This document shows positions 1 to 9,140 of a DNA stretch of 64,000 bases, in pieces; positions within the stretch are counted from its first letter, which is position 1, and each line of letters opens with the position of its first letter. The notes beneath the pieces are model-generated. The model saw nothing but the letters and a program-made list of their open reading frames with translations, was not told where the DNA came from and did no database searches. Source of the stretch: Nitrospira sp. (GTDB lineage: Bacteria; Nitrospirota; Nitrospiria; Nitrospirales; Nitrospiraceae); contig CP092081.1 in assembly GCA_022226935.1 (NCBI GenBank), positions 192,902 to 256,901 of the forward strand, in the 5' to 3' direction. The position numbers and the translations under genes are program-made.

Positions 1-1182
1 ATTGGTCCCGACCAGCAGATAGGAGCCGGTTTCCATCGAGCCGCCGCAAATCACCGGTTGACCGATCGCGCGATAACAGTCCGGCAGTTCCGCACTCCCG
101 GGTCCGAAGGCGCGCGTGGCGCCTTTGCGGTGCACCAGCCACTCCCCGTCTCCGTACCGTTCCACCTTCGCAATGTTATGCGTGACATCGTAGATCAGCT
201 GCATGCCGAGCGCATGCGGCGTCGAATCGAACACGGCTGCGAAGGCTTCGCGGATTTGATGCGTGATGACCTGGCGATTGGCAAACGCGGTGTTGGCGGC
301 ACAGTTCATGGCGCCGAAATAATCCTGCCCCTCGGGTGAACGAAAGGGCGCGCAGGCGAGTTGCTGATCTTTGACGGAGATTCCGTAGCGGCGCATCGCT
401 TTCTCGAATATTTTAAGGTAGTCGCTCGCGACTTGATGGCCGAACCCGCGTGAGCCGCAATGGACCATCACCACGATTTGGTCGCGGCCGGTCAAGCCCA
501 TCGCGGCGGCCGTGCCTCGATCGAAGATGCGCTTCTCTGAGACGACCTGCACTTCCAGATAATGATTGCCTGATCCCAGCGTCCCGAGCTGGTTGATGCC
601 CCGCTCGATGGCGTAATCCGTGACATGCGCCGGAGCAGCGCCGTCGAGGCAGCCCCGCTCTTCGATCCGCTCCAGGTCCTCTTCCCACCCATAACCCTTG
701 GCGACGCACCAGGCCGCGCCCTTGCGCATCACCTCGCGAAACTCGCGCCGGTTCACATTCACGAAGCCGCGCGATCCTACGCCGGCCGGCACGCGACGAA
801 ACAATTCGGTCATCAGCAGTTCCAGTTTCGGCTGCACCTCAGCGAGTGTCAGGTCTGTACGGATCAGCCGCATGCCGCAGTTGATGTCATAGCCGACACC
901 GCCGGGAGAGATGATGCCATCTTCCGGATCGAATGCCGCGACGCCGCCGATGGGAAACCCATACCCCCAATGGCCGTCGGGCATGCACAACGCATAGCGA
1001 TGAATGCCGGGCAGACAGGCGACGTTGGTGACCTGATCGAAGACGCCGCGATCCATGGCGCCGAGAATGGCCGGACTCGCATAAATTCTCGCGGGAACCA
1101 GCATGCCCGCCTTCTCGGAAGGCGGAATTTCCCACAGGTAGTCGTCGATGCGGTTGACCTGCATGCCGGTGTTGAGTGTCAT
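1..1182 (-). CDS. rtcB: RNA-splicing ligase RtcB, cut by the left edge
   Basis: RtcB joins RNA 2',3'-cyclic phosphate (or 3'-phosphate) ends to 5'-OH ends, using GTP and Mn2+, in RNA repair. The frame is open from an ATG at 1182 to base 1, giving 394 codons with no stop; the family is about 480 residues, so roughly the last 90 lie outside the window. Visible signatures are CMPDGHWGYGFPIGG near residue 68, DINCGMR, LGSGNHYLEVQ and VHCGSRGFGHQ, which carry the metal-binding Cys and His residues. The guanylylated His near the C terminus is beyond the edge and cannot be checked. The archease gene lies 48 bases upstream on the same strand, the usual pairing. Confidence 0.97.
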   Translation of the reverse strand, partial: MTLNTGMQVNRIDDYLWEIPPSEKAGMLVPARIYASPAILGAMDRGVFDQVTNVACLPGIHRYALCMPDGHWGYGFPIGGVAAFDPEDGIISPGGVGYDINCGMRLIRTDLTLAEVQPKLELLMTELFRRVPAGVGSRGFVNVNRREFREVMRKGAAWCVAKGYGWEEDLERIEERGCLDGAAPAHVTDYAIERGINQLGTLGSGNHYLEVQVVSEKRIFDRGTAAAMGLTGRDQIVVMVHCGSRGFGHQVASDYLKIFEKAMRRYGISVKDQQLACAPFRSPEGQDYFGAMNCAANTAFANRQVITHQIREAFAAVFDSTPHALGMQLIYDVTHNIAKVERYGDGEWLVHRKGATRAFGPGSAELPDCYRAIGQPVICGGSMETGSYLLVGTN

Positions 1183-1230
1183 CGGTTCACCTGACAGTCG
1201 CACAAAGGTTGCAGAGAATCCTGTCTTTCA

Positions 1231-1671
1231 TCAGACATCCAAGACCACCCTGGCCTTCCAACCGGTCCCGGTCTGCGTCACGGCATACAGATGTTTGGTG
1301 ACGCCTTTGACGTCGGATCGAAGGTCCTGCGTCGTTTGATCCACCGGCGCTCCGACCAGTTCGGCCTGGAGGTGCCAGGCGGAGTGATCAGGCATTGCGC
1401 GCACCGCCAGGGTGGCATGATGAAAGACGACGGCTTGCGCATCTTTCAGGTAGACGAGCCGGTTCAGCCACTCGAAGAGCAACGTATCAATGTCCGATTC
1501 TTCCATGTCGATGGTCTGTCGCCAGGTCTGTGTAACGGTAGCGGGATCGGCCAGGCTCTGGATGAGCGCCTGTGTCGCGGCATCGAAGAGTGCCGGAAGA
1601 GAATCGCCCTCGGCCTCGAAAGCCATGTCGGCGACGGCAATCTCATCGAGGAATCGGAAGGTGCCCGGCAT
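1231..1671 (-). CDS. Archease, RtcB activator
   Basis: The 146-residue product matches the archease family in length and sequence: FRFLDEIAVADMAFEAEGDS at the N terminus, the acidic ESDIDTLLFEWLNRLVYL helix region, and a C-terminal DVKGVTKHLYAV strand. Archease speeds the guanylylation of RtcB and allows multiple turnover and wider nucleotide use; two acidic residues help to place metal ions. The N-terminal Asp and the Asp at the end (VVLDV) are present. The gene ends 48 bases before rtcB and starts 5 bases after the upstream sdhB stop, so the three are probably cotranscribed. Why an SdhB gene leads the unit is unclear. Confidence 0.93.
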   Translation of the reverse strand: MPGTFRFLDEIAVADMAFEAEGDSLPALFDAATQALIQSLADPATVTQTWRQTIDMEESDIDTLLFEWLNRLVYLKDAQAVVFHHATLAVRAMPDHSAWHLQAELVGAPVDQTTQDLRSDVKGVTKHLYAVTQTGTGWKARVVLDV

Positions 1672-1676
1672 GGGCG

Positions 1677-2651
1677 TCAGACGCGCGTGGCCCGCCGTCG
1701 TGCCGCAGCGAAGATTGCCCGGACCTGTTCGATCCCTGGAATGGTATGTCCGAACGGCAATGGGACTTTGCCTTTGAAAAACATGCGGACACCGAGCGGC
1801 ATGACGTCGAGCACGCGTTGCAGGTTAAACCCGAGAACCTTGAGCGGCATCAAGGCCTCGTTCAAACGCCCTTCCTGGCGGACAAGATCGACGAACCCGG
1901 TAATATGCCGAGCGCCCTCGGCCGTGGTCAGACCATGCCGCAGCGAAGACCGGCGCAATCGAATGATTGCCTCCATGGGCTGAACATCTTTCGGGCAAAC
2001 TTGCACGCACATGTTGCACCGCGTGCAATCCCAGATGCCGTCGGCCTCCTGAAGTGCGGCAAGCCGCACCTGTTTGGCATCCGACGGTTCGCGCGGGTCC
2101 GCCACGAAACGCGCCGCTTTGGCGAGCGCTGCCGGACCGAGAAAGCCGCGAGAGACTTCATGGGAAGTGCAGGCGGCAACGCAAGCCGCGCACATGATGC
2201 AGGCATCGACGTTGTGAAACTGGTAACTGTCCGGCAGCAGACGCAGTTGCCCTGACGATCCGTAGCGTTTGGTCGGGTGCGTGATCGGGGTGAGCCAGGG
2301 CGTAACCGCCCGGATCTTTTCCCAGAAGGGCGCCATATCGACCACCAAATCCTTGATGACCGGAAGATTCGGCAACGGAGCGATGGTAATTCTGCCATGC
2401 CGTTCGAGCTCCTTCCGGATGGATGTGCGGCAGGCCAGCTTTTGTGTGCCATTGATCAGCATGGCGCAAGAGCCGCAGATGGCGGAACGGCAGGAATAGC
2501 GCAACGCCAAGCAGCCGTCGAGTTCATTCTTGATACGAATCAAGGCTTCGAGCACCGTCATGCCTCGTCCGATGTCGAGGCGGTACTCTTCCTGATGCGG
2601 GTGCTGGTCGGTTTCGGGATTGAAGCGCTGGATGGTAAAGGTGAGGCGCAT
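1677..2651 (-). CDS. sdhB: Succinate dehydrogenase/fumarate reductase iron-sulfur subunit (SdhB/FrdB type)
   Basis: Electron-transfer subunit of succinate:quinone oxidoreductase, 324 residues. The N-terminal ferredoxin-like domain binds [2Fe-2S] through CRSAICGSC plus a later Cys (LACRT). The C-terminal domain has CIMCAACVAAC and CTRCNMCVQVCP, the ligands of the [4Fe-4S] and [3Fe-4S] centres. Typical SdhB is 230-260 residues; here about 80 extra residues follow the last cluster (from about residue 240), basic and partly hydrophobic, ending in a run of Ala and Arg. No SdhA, SdhC or SdhD gene is in the window, so the flavoprotein must be encoded elsewhere. In an organism with a reductive TCA cycle it could act as fumarate reductase; the sequence alone does not decide the direction. 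Confidence 0.9.
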   Translation of the reverse strand: MRLTFTIQRFNPETDQHPHQEEYRLDIGRGMTVLEALIRIKNELDGCLALRYSCRSAICGSCAMLINGTQKLACRTSIRKELERHGRITIAPLPNLPVIKDLVVDMAPFWEKIRAVTPWLTPITHPTKRYGSSGQLRLLPDSYQFHNVDACIMCAACVAACTSHEVSRGFLGPAALAKAARFVADPREPSDAKQVRLAALQEADGIWDCTRCNMCVQVCPKDVQPMEAIIRLRRSSLRHGLTTAEGARHITGFVDLVRQEGRLNEALMPLKVLGFNLQRVLDVMPLGVRMFFKGKVPLPFGHTIPGIEQVRAIFAAARRRATRV

Positions 2652-2682
2652 ATCAACGTGAGACGTGAGACGAACGACGTGC
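2652..2682. repeat. GTGAGACGTGAGACG-type repeat cluster a
   Basis: Short cluster of 7-9 base units (CGTGAGACG twice, then GAACGACG) just upstream of the sdhB start. It belongs to the GTGAAACGT-like family that recurs at many gene borders of this window. Confidence 0.5.
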
Positions 2683-2730
2683 CGTCAGCAACAGGCGCCC
2701 CTTCGCCATTGAGAGGCTGTTCACCATGGG

Positions 2731-3924
2731 TCAGCCCAGTTCGAAAATTTTCGGATAATTCGTCAGATTCCGGCAGCCGTCCTTCGTCACGAGCACCATG
2801 TCTTCGATGCGTACGGCGCCCAGACCGGGATAGTAGAGGCCCGGCTCCACGGTGACGACATGACCTTCCTGGAGCAATGAACCGGTTCGGCTGATGCGTG
2901 GCGCTTCATGAATGTCCAATCCCACGCCGTGCCCCGTCCCGTGGAAATACCCTTGCATACGACCGTTCACCACCCCGGTCTTGTAGCCGGCCTTCTCAAA
3001 CCGATCACAAATGCCCTGGTGGATGACTGCGCCATCGGCGCCGTCGCAAATTTTGGTGATGGCTTCTTCTTGCGCGTCCTTCACGGTCCGGTACAGCTTC
3101 GTCAATTCTGGTGAAGGCCGTCCGCGCACCACTGTACGCGACATGTCGGCAAAGTAGCGGGAATCGGCCGAGCGTGGAAACACATCGAAAATAATGCTGC
3201 GATGCGCCGGCAACGGGCCGCTGCCTTCGTCATGGGGATCGCAGGCCTGCTCCCCACCGGCCACGATGGTATGCTGCGCGACGCAATCACATTCCATCAG
3301 GGCCACGTTGATCAGTTTCTTCACGCGTTCCGATGTCAGGACTTCCCCGTCGAGCCACAGGACATTGTCGCGAATCTCGGCGCGACGTAGGCTCTCGTGG
3401 GCAGCGGCCACGGCCTGTTCGGTCGCGCGCTGGGCTGCCTCGATGTGCCGGACTTCTTCGGCTGTTTTCACCACCCGGCTTTCATAAAAGGGGTCGCGTT
3501 TCGTGCGAAGCCGATATCCGAGCTCCTGGAGTCGTTGCGCATGGAGAAACGGAAACGTCGGCGGCACCAGAATCTCATGGACGCCGGCGTCGTGCAGCAC
3601 GAGATGGATGACATCGATAGTGCCGGGATCCTTGACGCCCTGTGACTTCGCGCGCCGCTCCAGTTCGGAATAGGACACGACACGATCGACCGTCGCCTGA
3701 TGCCGCGCGCGATCCACTTCCAGGTCGCTCATGATCATCAGCCGCTCACCCTTGACCTCAAGATAGATAAAGGGATCAGGCGCGATGAATTTCGTGGCGT
3801 AGTAGAGATTGGAATCGGTTTCGCTGGCCGCGATGAAGAGGGTCGCGCCGGTCTCGGGATTCGTATTGTGGTCGGTGGAGTGGCTCATGAGGTTGAGGCG
3901 ATCAGATAACTCGGATGCTATCAC
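2731..3924 (-). CDS. M24 family metallopeptidase (Xaa-Pro aminopeptidase type)
   Basis: About 397 residues, cytoplasmic, with a creatinase-like N-terminal domain (to about residue 165) and a pita-bread catalytic domain. The dinuclear metal ligands are visible in order: Asp in IIFDVFPR, Asp in YFADMSRT, His in GTGHGVGLDIHE, Glu in VTVEPGLYY and Glu in VRIEDMV. This set fits Xaa-Pro dipeptidase or aminopeptidase P, which cleave bonds next to proline. The start used is a GTG at 3924 with GGAG close upstream; an ATG at 3888 (giving MSHSTDHN) is a possible alternative. It begins 15 bases after the stop of the AsmA-type gene and is probably cotranscribed with it. Exact substrate cannot be told. Confidence 0.9.
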   Translation of the reverse strand: MIASELSDRLNLMSHSTDHNTNPETGATLFIAASETDSNLYYATKFIAPDPFIYLEVKGERLMIMSDLEVDRARHQATVDRVVSYSELERRAKSQGVKDPGTIDVIHLVLHDAGVHEILVPPTFPFLHAQRLQELGYRLRTKRDPFYESRVVKTAEEVRHIEAAQRATEQAVAAAHESLRRAEIRDNVLWLDGEVLTSERVKKLINVALMECDCVAQHTIVAGGEQACDPHDEGSGPLPAHRSIIFDVFPRSADSRYFADMSRTVVRGRPSPELTKLYRTVKDAQEEAITKICDGADGAVIHQGICDRFEKAGYKTGVVNGRMQGYFHGTGHGVGLDIHEAPRISRTGSLLQEGHVVTVEPGLYYPGLGAVRIEDMVLVTKDGCRNLTNYPKIFELG

Positions 3925-3939
3925 GCGCTCCGGAGGTGG

Positions 3940-6900
3940 TCAAGGCGAGGCCGGAGCCGGTACAGCGGGAACGTCGACGGACGGCGCTGCAGAGGGCGGC
4001 GTCTGAATTTCCAACGACGGATCGAACAGCGGCTCCTTCTCCTCTTGCGGCGCGAGAATGTCGATCGGCAGCATGACCGTGTTCTTCAGCAAATCGAAGG
4101 CGAGTTGCGCCACGCCGGTCAGACCGGTGGTAAAGGACTTCATCGGCAGGTAGGTCACCTGCGGATCGTCGATCGATCCCTTGACTTGGAACAGGGCCGT
4201 CGCCAGGCCTTTGCGATCCCCCGCGACCAATCGCCCGAAGAGCGGAATCGATTTCAAAAACTGCGAGTAGGATCCGAACGGGCTCACCGCCCAGATCATG
4301 TCGAGCTGATCGGTGGGCATGTCGTAGGTGCCGACGGCCGAAATCTTCAGGACGGCACTGTCTAAGATAATGTTCTGTGTTTTGACGAGCCCATTTTGTA
4401 CCGTGAGAGTGGCGCTGGCGCGATTGTACTGCAGGCCTTCCTTTTCCAGATCGACTTTCCCTTGGAGTACGGCTGGTAGATTCAGGATGGAGAGAATTTT
4501 CCAGATGGCGCGTTTCTCTGTTTTGAGAATGCGCCCGTCCTGCAGCACGAGTTCCACTTTGCCGTTGAGCGTGGGCAACACTCCATGAGGATTGCGTCCA
4601 TGCCCACGCAGCGCCCCCGTCAGTTTCATGTCGCCGGTGACGGGTTGATCATGCGCACCCAGCAACTGCAACAGTGCCTCGGCGGGAATGCCTGTCATAC
4701 GGACGGAGGTTTCCGTTTCGGCCGGTTCTCCTTTCGGAAGCCGCACGACCATCCGTCCTGCCGCATGCCCAGTCCCCGATTGCGCGACGACACGATCGAG
4801 ATCCAACATGCCATCTTGAATGGTCAACCGGCCGGACAATCCACCGAACCGCAAATGTTTGTAGAGGCCTTTTTCAATGGTGGCTGTGGCGCTGACCTGA
4901 CTGGTCGAGGCGAGCGTTTCCAAGAATTCCCGGATCGGCGAGCGATGGCCTTTCGGAATGAGCAGATCCAGGTCCATTTGCGCCGACTCGATTTTGACGG
5001 CAATCACCGGCTTGGTCGTCCAATTCTTCAGGGCGCCCGAGAGGCTTACATCGCTGTCTTTGATGCGGAACGACAGCTGTTTGATGTCGGCGATGTTTTT
5101 GGAAAACTTCAAGCGAAGGTAGATGTCTTCCACCGCCCCGTCCACGCCCTTGAGCGTCATCAGGCCGTTGGTGAGCGCCAACCAGCCGCCGGCGCGCCAG
5201 TTTTTCCACTCGGCATCCGTACCCTTCACGTCCATGGACACTTCCAGATTGCCGGCTTCGAACCCGCTGCGATACACCCAGTCGGGAAGACTGGAAACCG
5301 ATACCGTGCCCGTGGCGAGCGACGCGTCGATGGAGAATTGATCGCCGAGAATGATGCGGCCCTTCAACGGCAGCCGCAAGGGAGGCACCACCAGTTCAAG
5401 GCGCGAAATCACGAGGCCGATGCCTTTGCTGACGTCAGCGTCCAGTTCCAGGGACGCCGGTGAGCCCAACGGCTTTTCGCCCAACGTTGGAAGCACGAGT
5501 TTGGCTTCATTCAGGCCGATCTCTCCGCGCAAATGCGGCGCGCCTGATGGACCCGAGAGCTGCACTCTGGCAGTGACCATGCCGTACAGCAGGTCGTCGG
5601 GAAAGGTGCCTGCCGACACCATCTGCCGCAGCTGCGAGGCGCTGCCCTTCGCGCGGATGACGAAATCCTGAAACAGGCTCGGCGTGCCTCCGCTGATCAT
5701 CCCGTTGAATTGCAGCTGCGCGTCCCCCACATTGGCCGTGACTTGGTCGAACTGCGCGCCGCCGGTTTGTGAGAACACGATACGGCCATGCATCGCCGTG
5801 AGACGTTGCGGCAGTGACGGATTCATGAGGCTGACCTGTTCAGCCAGCACCTCCCCGCCCGCGAAGGTAATGCCCTCCGGTTTGTCCAAGGGACCGACCA
5901 GCCGGAACGTCGGATGGGTCTGGCCTTCGATGTCGCGTGACTGCGCGAGCAGCGACGTGAGTTTGTCCGCGCGAATGGTCTTGGTTAAAAACTTCACCAG
6001 GTCGGCGGCGCTCATGTCGCCGCTCACATCCAGTTCCATCCAGGGTCCGTCGTCCAGGAACGACACCAGGGCTTTACCGTCGGTGATCTGCAGTGAGCCG
6101 TAGGCGCCCGTCACCTTGCCGACGCGGATGCGCCCCGGCTCCACTGAGATGGTTGCGGCCAGGTTCTGCGTCGGCACACGATCGTTGCCGATCAGGGCCA
6201 TGCCCTTTTCGATCCGGAAGTCACCGGTCAACGACAACTGCGGGCTGGGCGCGGTGGCGCCCGTCAGGGTTGCGGAGAGAATTTCGACGGTGCCTCCCAA
6301 TTGGCGCTGCTCGACGATGGCCGGCAGTTGGGCATGAATCCACTGCGCGGGAATCCTCGCGAAGAGCGACCGGAGATCGATCGACGGTGCCGCGAAGGTG
6401 ATGGAAAACGTCGGTTGCGACGTCAGGAGCCCGGCCAGATTGGCCTTCCCCGTCACCGCCAGTTCATCCACGTGGGCTGCAATCTCGGTCAACACCACGT
6501 CGTACCCGGCGACGCCAGGCGCAACGCGAATACGGCTTTGGAGGCTGGCGCCGCCTTGCAGTTGCGGAGGAACCGGCCTGGGGCCGAAGAAGTCGGCGGC
6601 TTCCCGCAGGCGAAGGTTCGTGGTCTCGATCTCGCCGTCGAATTGAAAGGCCGGGCGGACGGAGTACGGTCCCTCGGCCGCCAGCGTCGAAGAGGATTCG
6701 CTCAATCCGATCGTGCCGGTCAGGGAAAAGGAGGAGGGCGCGCCATTCGCCGGCAGCGCGGCGGAAATATGCAGGTCTCCTTCCGCCTTGCCCGGATACA
6801 CCTTGAGCGCCATCTCGACCGTTTCGAGCTGCGTAGTCCGGACGCCATCCGGCCGCGCCTCGTCCGTCACCGTGATGTGCCCCTTCTGAATAGTCGCTTC

Positions 6901-7353
6901 ACGGATCTGCAGCAGGCGGCTGAACATCTGATAGGCCGACTCGTCCTTGGCCGCCGACGGCAAACCGGCCAGCACATTCCAATGGCCCGAGCGGTTGCGA
7001 ATGAGCGTGACGGTCGGTTCGTTCAGGAAGATGCGCTTGGCGACGACCTGCTTTTTGAGCAATGGAAGCAGGCGCAGGACGATATCGATTTCCTTGGCGG
7101 AGAAGACGACGTGCGTCGGGTCATCGTGGCCGTAAATGCCGACGTTGGTCAGTTCCAGGCGAATGCTGGGCAGCACGACCAGTTTGATGCGATCGACTTC
7201 GATCTTACGGCGAAGGCTGGTTTCGAGTTGTTGAAGGAAGAAGTTTTTGAGGATGTCGACGCCGAACAGTTCGCGCGAATAGAAGAGGACCAGTATTCCC
7301 GCGACCACCAGGCCGAGCAGCGACAGCACCACCGTGCGGGGACGAACCCTCAC
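3940..7353 (-). CDS. AsmA family envelope protein (large, inner-membrane anchored)
   Basis: About 1137 residues. One transmembrane helix lies at residues 8-25 (VVLSLLGLVVAGILVLFY) and the rest is a long periplasmic domain made of repeated beta strands. The N-terminal part after the anchor (LRRKIEVDRIKLVVLPSIRL) and the C-terminal part (AVGTYDMPTDQLDMIWAV through FQVKGSIDDPQVTYLP) are typical of AsmA/YhdP/TamB-like proteins, thought to move or control phospholipid between membranes. It ends in a Pro/Ala-rich tail. The start chosen is a GTG at 7353 preceded by AGGAGG four bases upstream; an upstream extension of 20 codons has no such site. It is divergent from the MFS gene. Confidence 0.87.
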   Translation of the reverse strand: MRVRPRTVVLSLLGLVVAGILVLFYSRELFGVDILKNFFLQQLETSLRRKIEVDRIKLVVLPSIRLELTNVGIYGHDDPTHVVFSAKEIDIVLRLLPLLKKQVVAKRIFLNEPTVTLIRNRSGHWNVLAGLPSAAKDESAYQMFSRLLQIREATIQKGHITVTDEARPDGVRTTQLETVEMALKVYPGKAEGDLHISAALPANGAPSSFSLTGTIGLSESSSTLAAEGPYSVRPAFQFDGEIETTNLRLREAADFFGPRPVPPQLQGGASLQSRIRVAPGVAGYDVVLTEIAAHVDELAVTGKANLAGLLTSQPTFSITFAAPSIDLRSLFARIPAQWIHAQLPAIVEQRQLGGTVEILSATLTGATAPSPQLSLTGDFRIEKGMALIGNDRVPTQNLAATISVEPGRIRVGKVTGAYGSLQITDGKALVSFLDDGPWMELDVSGDMSAADLVKFLTKTIRADKLTSLLAQSRDIEGQTHPTFRLVGPLDKPEGITFAGGEVLAEQVSLMNPSLPQRLTAMHGRIVFSQTGGAQFDQVTANVGDAQLQFNGMISGGTPSLFQDFVIRAKGSASQLRQMVSAGTFPDDLLYGMVTARVQLSGPSGAPHLRGEIGLNEAKLVLPTLGEKPLGSPASLELDADVSKGIGLVISRLELVVPPLRLPLKGRIILGDQFSIDASLATGTVSVSSLPDWVYRSGFEAGNLEVSMDVKGTDAEWKNWRAGGWLALTNGLMTLKGVDGAVEDIYLRLKFSKNIADIKQLSFRIKDSDVSLSGALKNWTTKPVIAVKIESAQMDLDLLIPKGHRSPIREFLETLASTSQVSATATIEKGLYKHLRFGGLSGRLTIQDGMLDLDRVVAQSGTGHAAGRMVVRLPKGEPAETETSVRMTGIPAEALLQLLGAHDQPVTGDMKLTGALRGHGRNPHGVLPTLNGKVELVLQDGRILKTEKRAIWKILSILNLPAVLQGKVDLEKEGLQYNRASATLTVQNGLVKTQNIILDSAVLKISAVGTYDMPTDQLDMIWAVSPFGSYSQFLKSIPLFGRLVAGDRKGLATALFQVKGSIDDPQVTYLPMKSFTTGLTGVAQLAFDLLKNTVMLPIDILAPQEEKEPLFDPSLEIQTPPSAAPSVDVPAVPAPASP

Positions 7354-7436
7354 TGACCCTCCTCTAAGTAGAACAAGAACGCAGTGTACTGGATGCACGC
7401 GTGGGAAATCCATACGAGGCGCGGCCTGAAGGGCGT

Positions 7437-7492
7437 AAAACGTGAGACGTATCCGTACCTTGCCTTTCAGATTTCACGTCGTGCGTGTACGA
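7437..7492. repeat. GTGAGACGT/TTTCACGT repeat cluster b
   Basis: Between the divergent AsmA-type and MFS genes: AAACGTGAGACGTAT and, inverted, TTTCAGATTTCACGTCGTG. Same family as cluster a. Any promoter for the two genes must lie in or next to it. Confidence 0.45.
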
Positions 7493-7541
7493 GGCTATAA
7501 TGCGCCGGCCGCCGGACGGCGGGACACTGGGGGAATCACGA

Positions 7542-8786
7542 GTGAGGTTCGACACATCGACGGCACGACCGCGTTGGGGCATTCTCGCCTTGCTGTTTGC
7601 CATCAGCGCAGTCACGTACATGGATCGGGTCAACATTTCCGTCACAGCCCGGCAGATGATGCCTGCCTACGGCATTACCGACCAGGACATGGGCTACGTC
7701 TTCTCGGCGTTCGTCTTCGGCTACGCGCTGTGCCAAATACCCGGCGGTCGCCTGGGCGATCGCTGGGGCGCGCGTGTCGTGTTGGCCTGCGCCTTGGTCT
7801 GGTGGTCGATTTGTACGGTGTTGACCGCCGTTGTCGCGACCCTGCCGCTGGCGAGCCTGGTCGGGACTGTGGGAGCGCTGGTCATCGTACGGTTTCTACT
7901 TGGCGTGGGCGAGTCGGTCGCGCTGCCGAATTTCAATCGTGCCGTGGCCGACTGGGTGCCGCCTGGACAACGGGGGCTCGGCATCGGCATTGCCATCGGC
8001 GGCATCGGCATCGGCGCCGCCATCACTCCTCCCCTCGCCTCCTGGGTGATGGTGAACTATCACTGGCAATCGGTGTTTTACCTCTCGGCCCTGATCGGCC
8101 TCGTGGTGGCGGTGTTGTGGGTGTTCTTCTCGCGGGATGGGCGGAGCGGCGCAGTGGCGAAGTCAAGAACAATCCCGCCGCCGGTCCCCTGGCGAACTAT
8201 CTTCCGCTCCCGGTCGCTCTGGTGGCTCGTCGCGAGTTATGCCTGCCTCGGCTACGTCGCCTATATCTACATGAGCTGGTTTTATCTCTATTTGGTGAAC
8301 GTGCGCGGGATCGATCTTTTACGCGGTGGGTGGCTTGCGGCGGGACCCTTTCTCGCCATACTCATGTTCTGCCCACTGGGGGGATGGGTGACGGACAAGC
8401 TCGTGCCGGCTCTCGGATTACGCAAGGCCCGACTCTCTATCGGCATGACCGGTATGGCATTGGCCGGCGGGCTGATCGCAGTTGGCGCCTGGGTGGAATC
8501 CCACACCCTGGCGATCGGCTGCCTGTCGCTCGGCGCCGGGTGGCTCTACTTTACCGTGGGCGCCTACTGGAGTGTGACGACGGATCTGTCGAAAACCCAT
8601 GCGGGCACATTGTCGGGCGTGATGAATACGGGGGCCAACTTAGGCGGCGTGATTTCGCCGAGCCTGACGCCCTGGCTGGCCGATCAGTGGGGTTGGACGG
8701 CCTCGCTGCTGGTGGCCGCCGGCATCGCCCTCTGCGGAGGCTTCATGTGGATGAAAGTTGATCCGGAGGAGGGATTGAGGGAATGA
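7542..8786 (+). CDS. MFS transporter, anion:cation symporter-like
   Basis: About 414 residues with twelve hydrophobic segments. The hallmark loop between helices 2 and 3 is present as GGRLGDRWGARVV, and helix 1 contains AVTYMDRVNISV, typical of the ACS family (hexuronate, glucarate, phthalate and related organic anions). Start: a GTG at 7542 places helix 1 about ten residues in; a GTG at 7485 would add 19 residues without obvious homology. The 3' end (8667-8765) is repeated almost exactly at 9550-9648, on the far side of a toxin-antitoxin module, so the gene's end appears to have been used as an insertion point while the gene itself stayed intact. Substrate unknown. Confidence 0.88.
   Translation: MRFDTSTARPRWGILALLFAISAVTYMDRVNISVTARQMMPAYGITDQDMGYVFSAFVFGYALCQIPGGRLGDRWGARVVLACALVWWSICTVLTAVVATLPLASLVGTVGALVIVRFLLGVGESVALPNFNRAVADWVPPGQRGLGIGIAIGGIGIGAAITPPLASWVMVNYHWQSVFYLSALIGLVVAVLWVFFSRDGRSGAVAKSRTIPPPVPWRTIFRSRSLWWLVASYACLGYVAYIYMSWFYLYLVNVRGIDLLRGGWLAAGPFLAILMFCPLGGWVTDKLVPALGLRKARLSIGMTGMALAGGLIAVGAWVESHTLAIGCLSLGAGWLYFTVGAYWSVTTDLSKTHAGTLSGVMNTGANLGGVISPSLTPWLADQWGWTASLLVAAGIALCGGFMWMKVDPEEGLRE
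8646..8786. repeat. Direct repeat, left copy (3' end of MFS gene)
   Basis: Last about 140 bases of the MFS gene. The core 8667-8765 (99 bases) matches 9550-9648 with one mismatch by eye; similarity fades outside the core. The offset is 883 bases. Confidence 0.9.
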
Positions 8787-8834
8787 TGCTACGGGCTTGA
8801 TGAGGCCACTCCAACGGATGGAGCGCTATACGGT

Positions 8835-8866
8835 TTGCCACACCGCTATCTTTCTGATACAGTATC
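8835..8866 (+). promoter_or_regulatory. Likely promoter and operator of the MazF-type toxin-antitoxin module
   Basis: TTGCCA at 8835-8840, a 17-base spacer and TACAGT at 8858-8863 resemble a sigma-70 promoter. The perfect inverted repeat GATACAGTATC (8856-8866) overlaps the -10 region, a usual place for antitoxin binding and autorepression. The surrounding 8840-8905 stretch is clearly AT-richer than its neighbours. Confidence 0.5.
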
Positions 8867-8903
8867 ATTCAATATTACATTTACATGGTAGAATGAAGTT
8901 TTA

Positions 8904-9140
8904 ATGAGTACCATTACTGTGACATTACCGGATGAACTACTGAAGCATTGCACGCGCTATGCTCAGTCACTCCACTTATCGAGGGCGGCATATATTCGTC
9001 AATCCTTGGAACGCATGAACCGCGAAACTGAGCGACAGATTCGCGCTGATCGTCTCACTCAGGCCTCGCACAAGGTGCGCGGCGAGAGTATGCGCATCAA
9101 TGCGGAGTTCGATGCCATCGAGACGGACCCGCATGCGTAA
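8904..9140 (+). CDS. Antitoxin, ribbon-helix-helix type (MazE-like partner)
   Basis: 78 residues. The N terminus (MSTITVTLPDELLKHCTRYA followed by LSRAAYIRQSLERMNRE) has the beta strand, helix and helix pattern of a ribbon-helix-helix DNA-binding antitoxin. The C-terminal half is charged and would wrap the toxin. Its stop codon overlaps the toxin start by 8 bases, so translation is coupled. It is expected to neutralise the toxin and repress the promoter at 8835-8866. The gene lies inside the segment flanked by copies of the MFS 3' end. Confidence 0.85.
   Translation: MSTITVTLPDELLKHCTRYAQSLHLSRAAYIRQSLERMNRETERQIRADRLTQASHKVRGESMRINAEFDAIETDPHA

Noticed and set aside
6301-7356. Plus-strand frame of about 350 codons opposite the AsmA-type gene
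   Set aside because: Same reason: composition is Arg/Gly/His-rich, no family motif, and the opposite strand holds a full-length protein.
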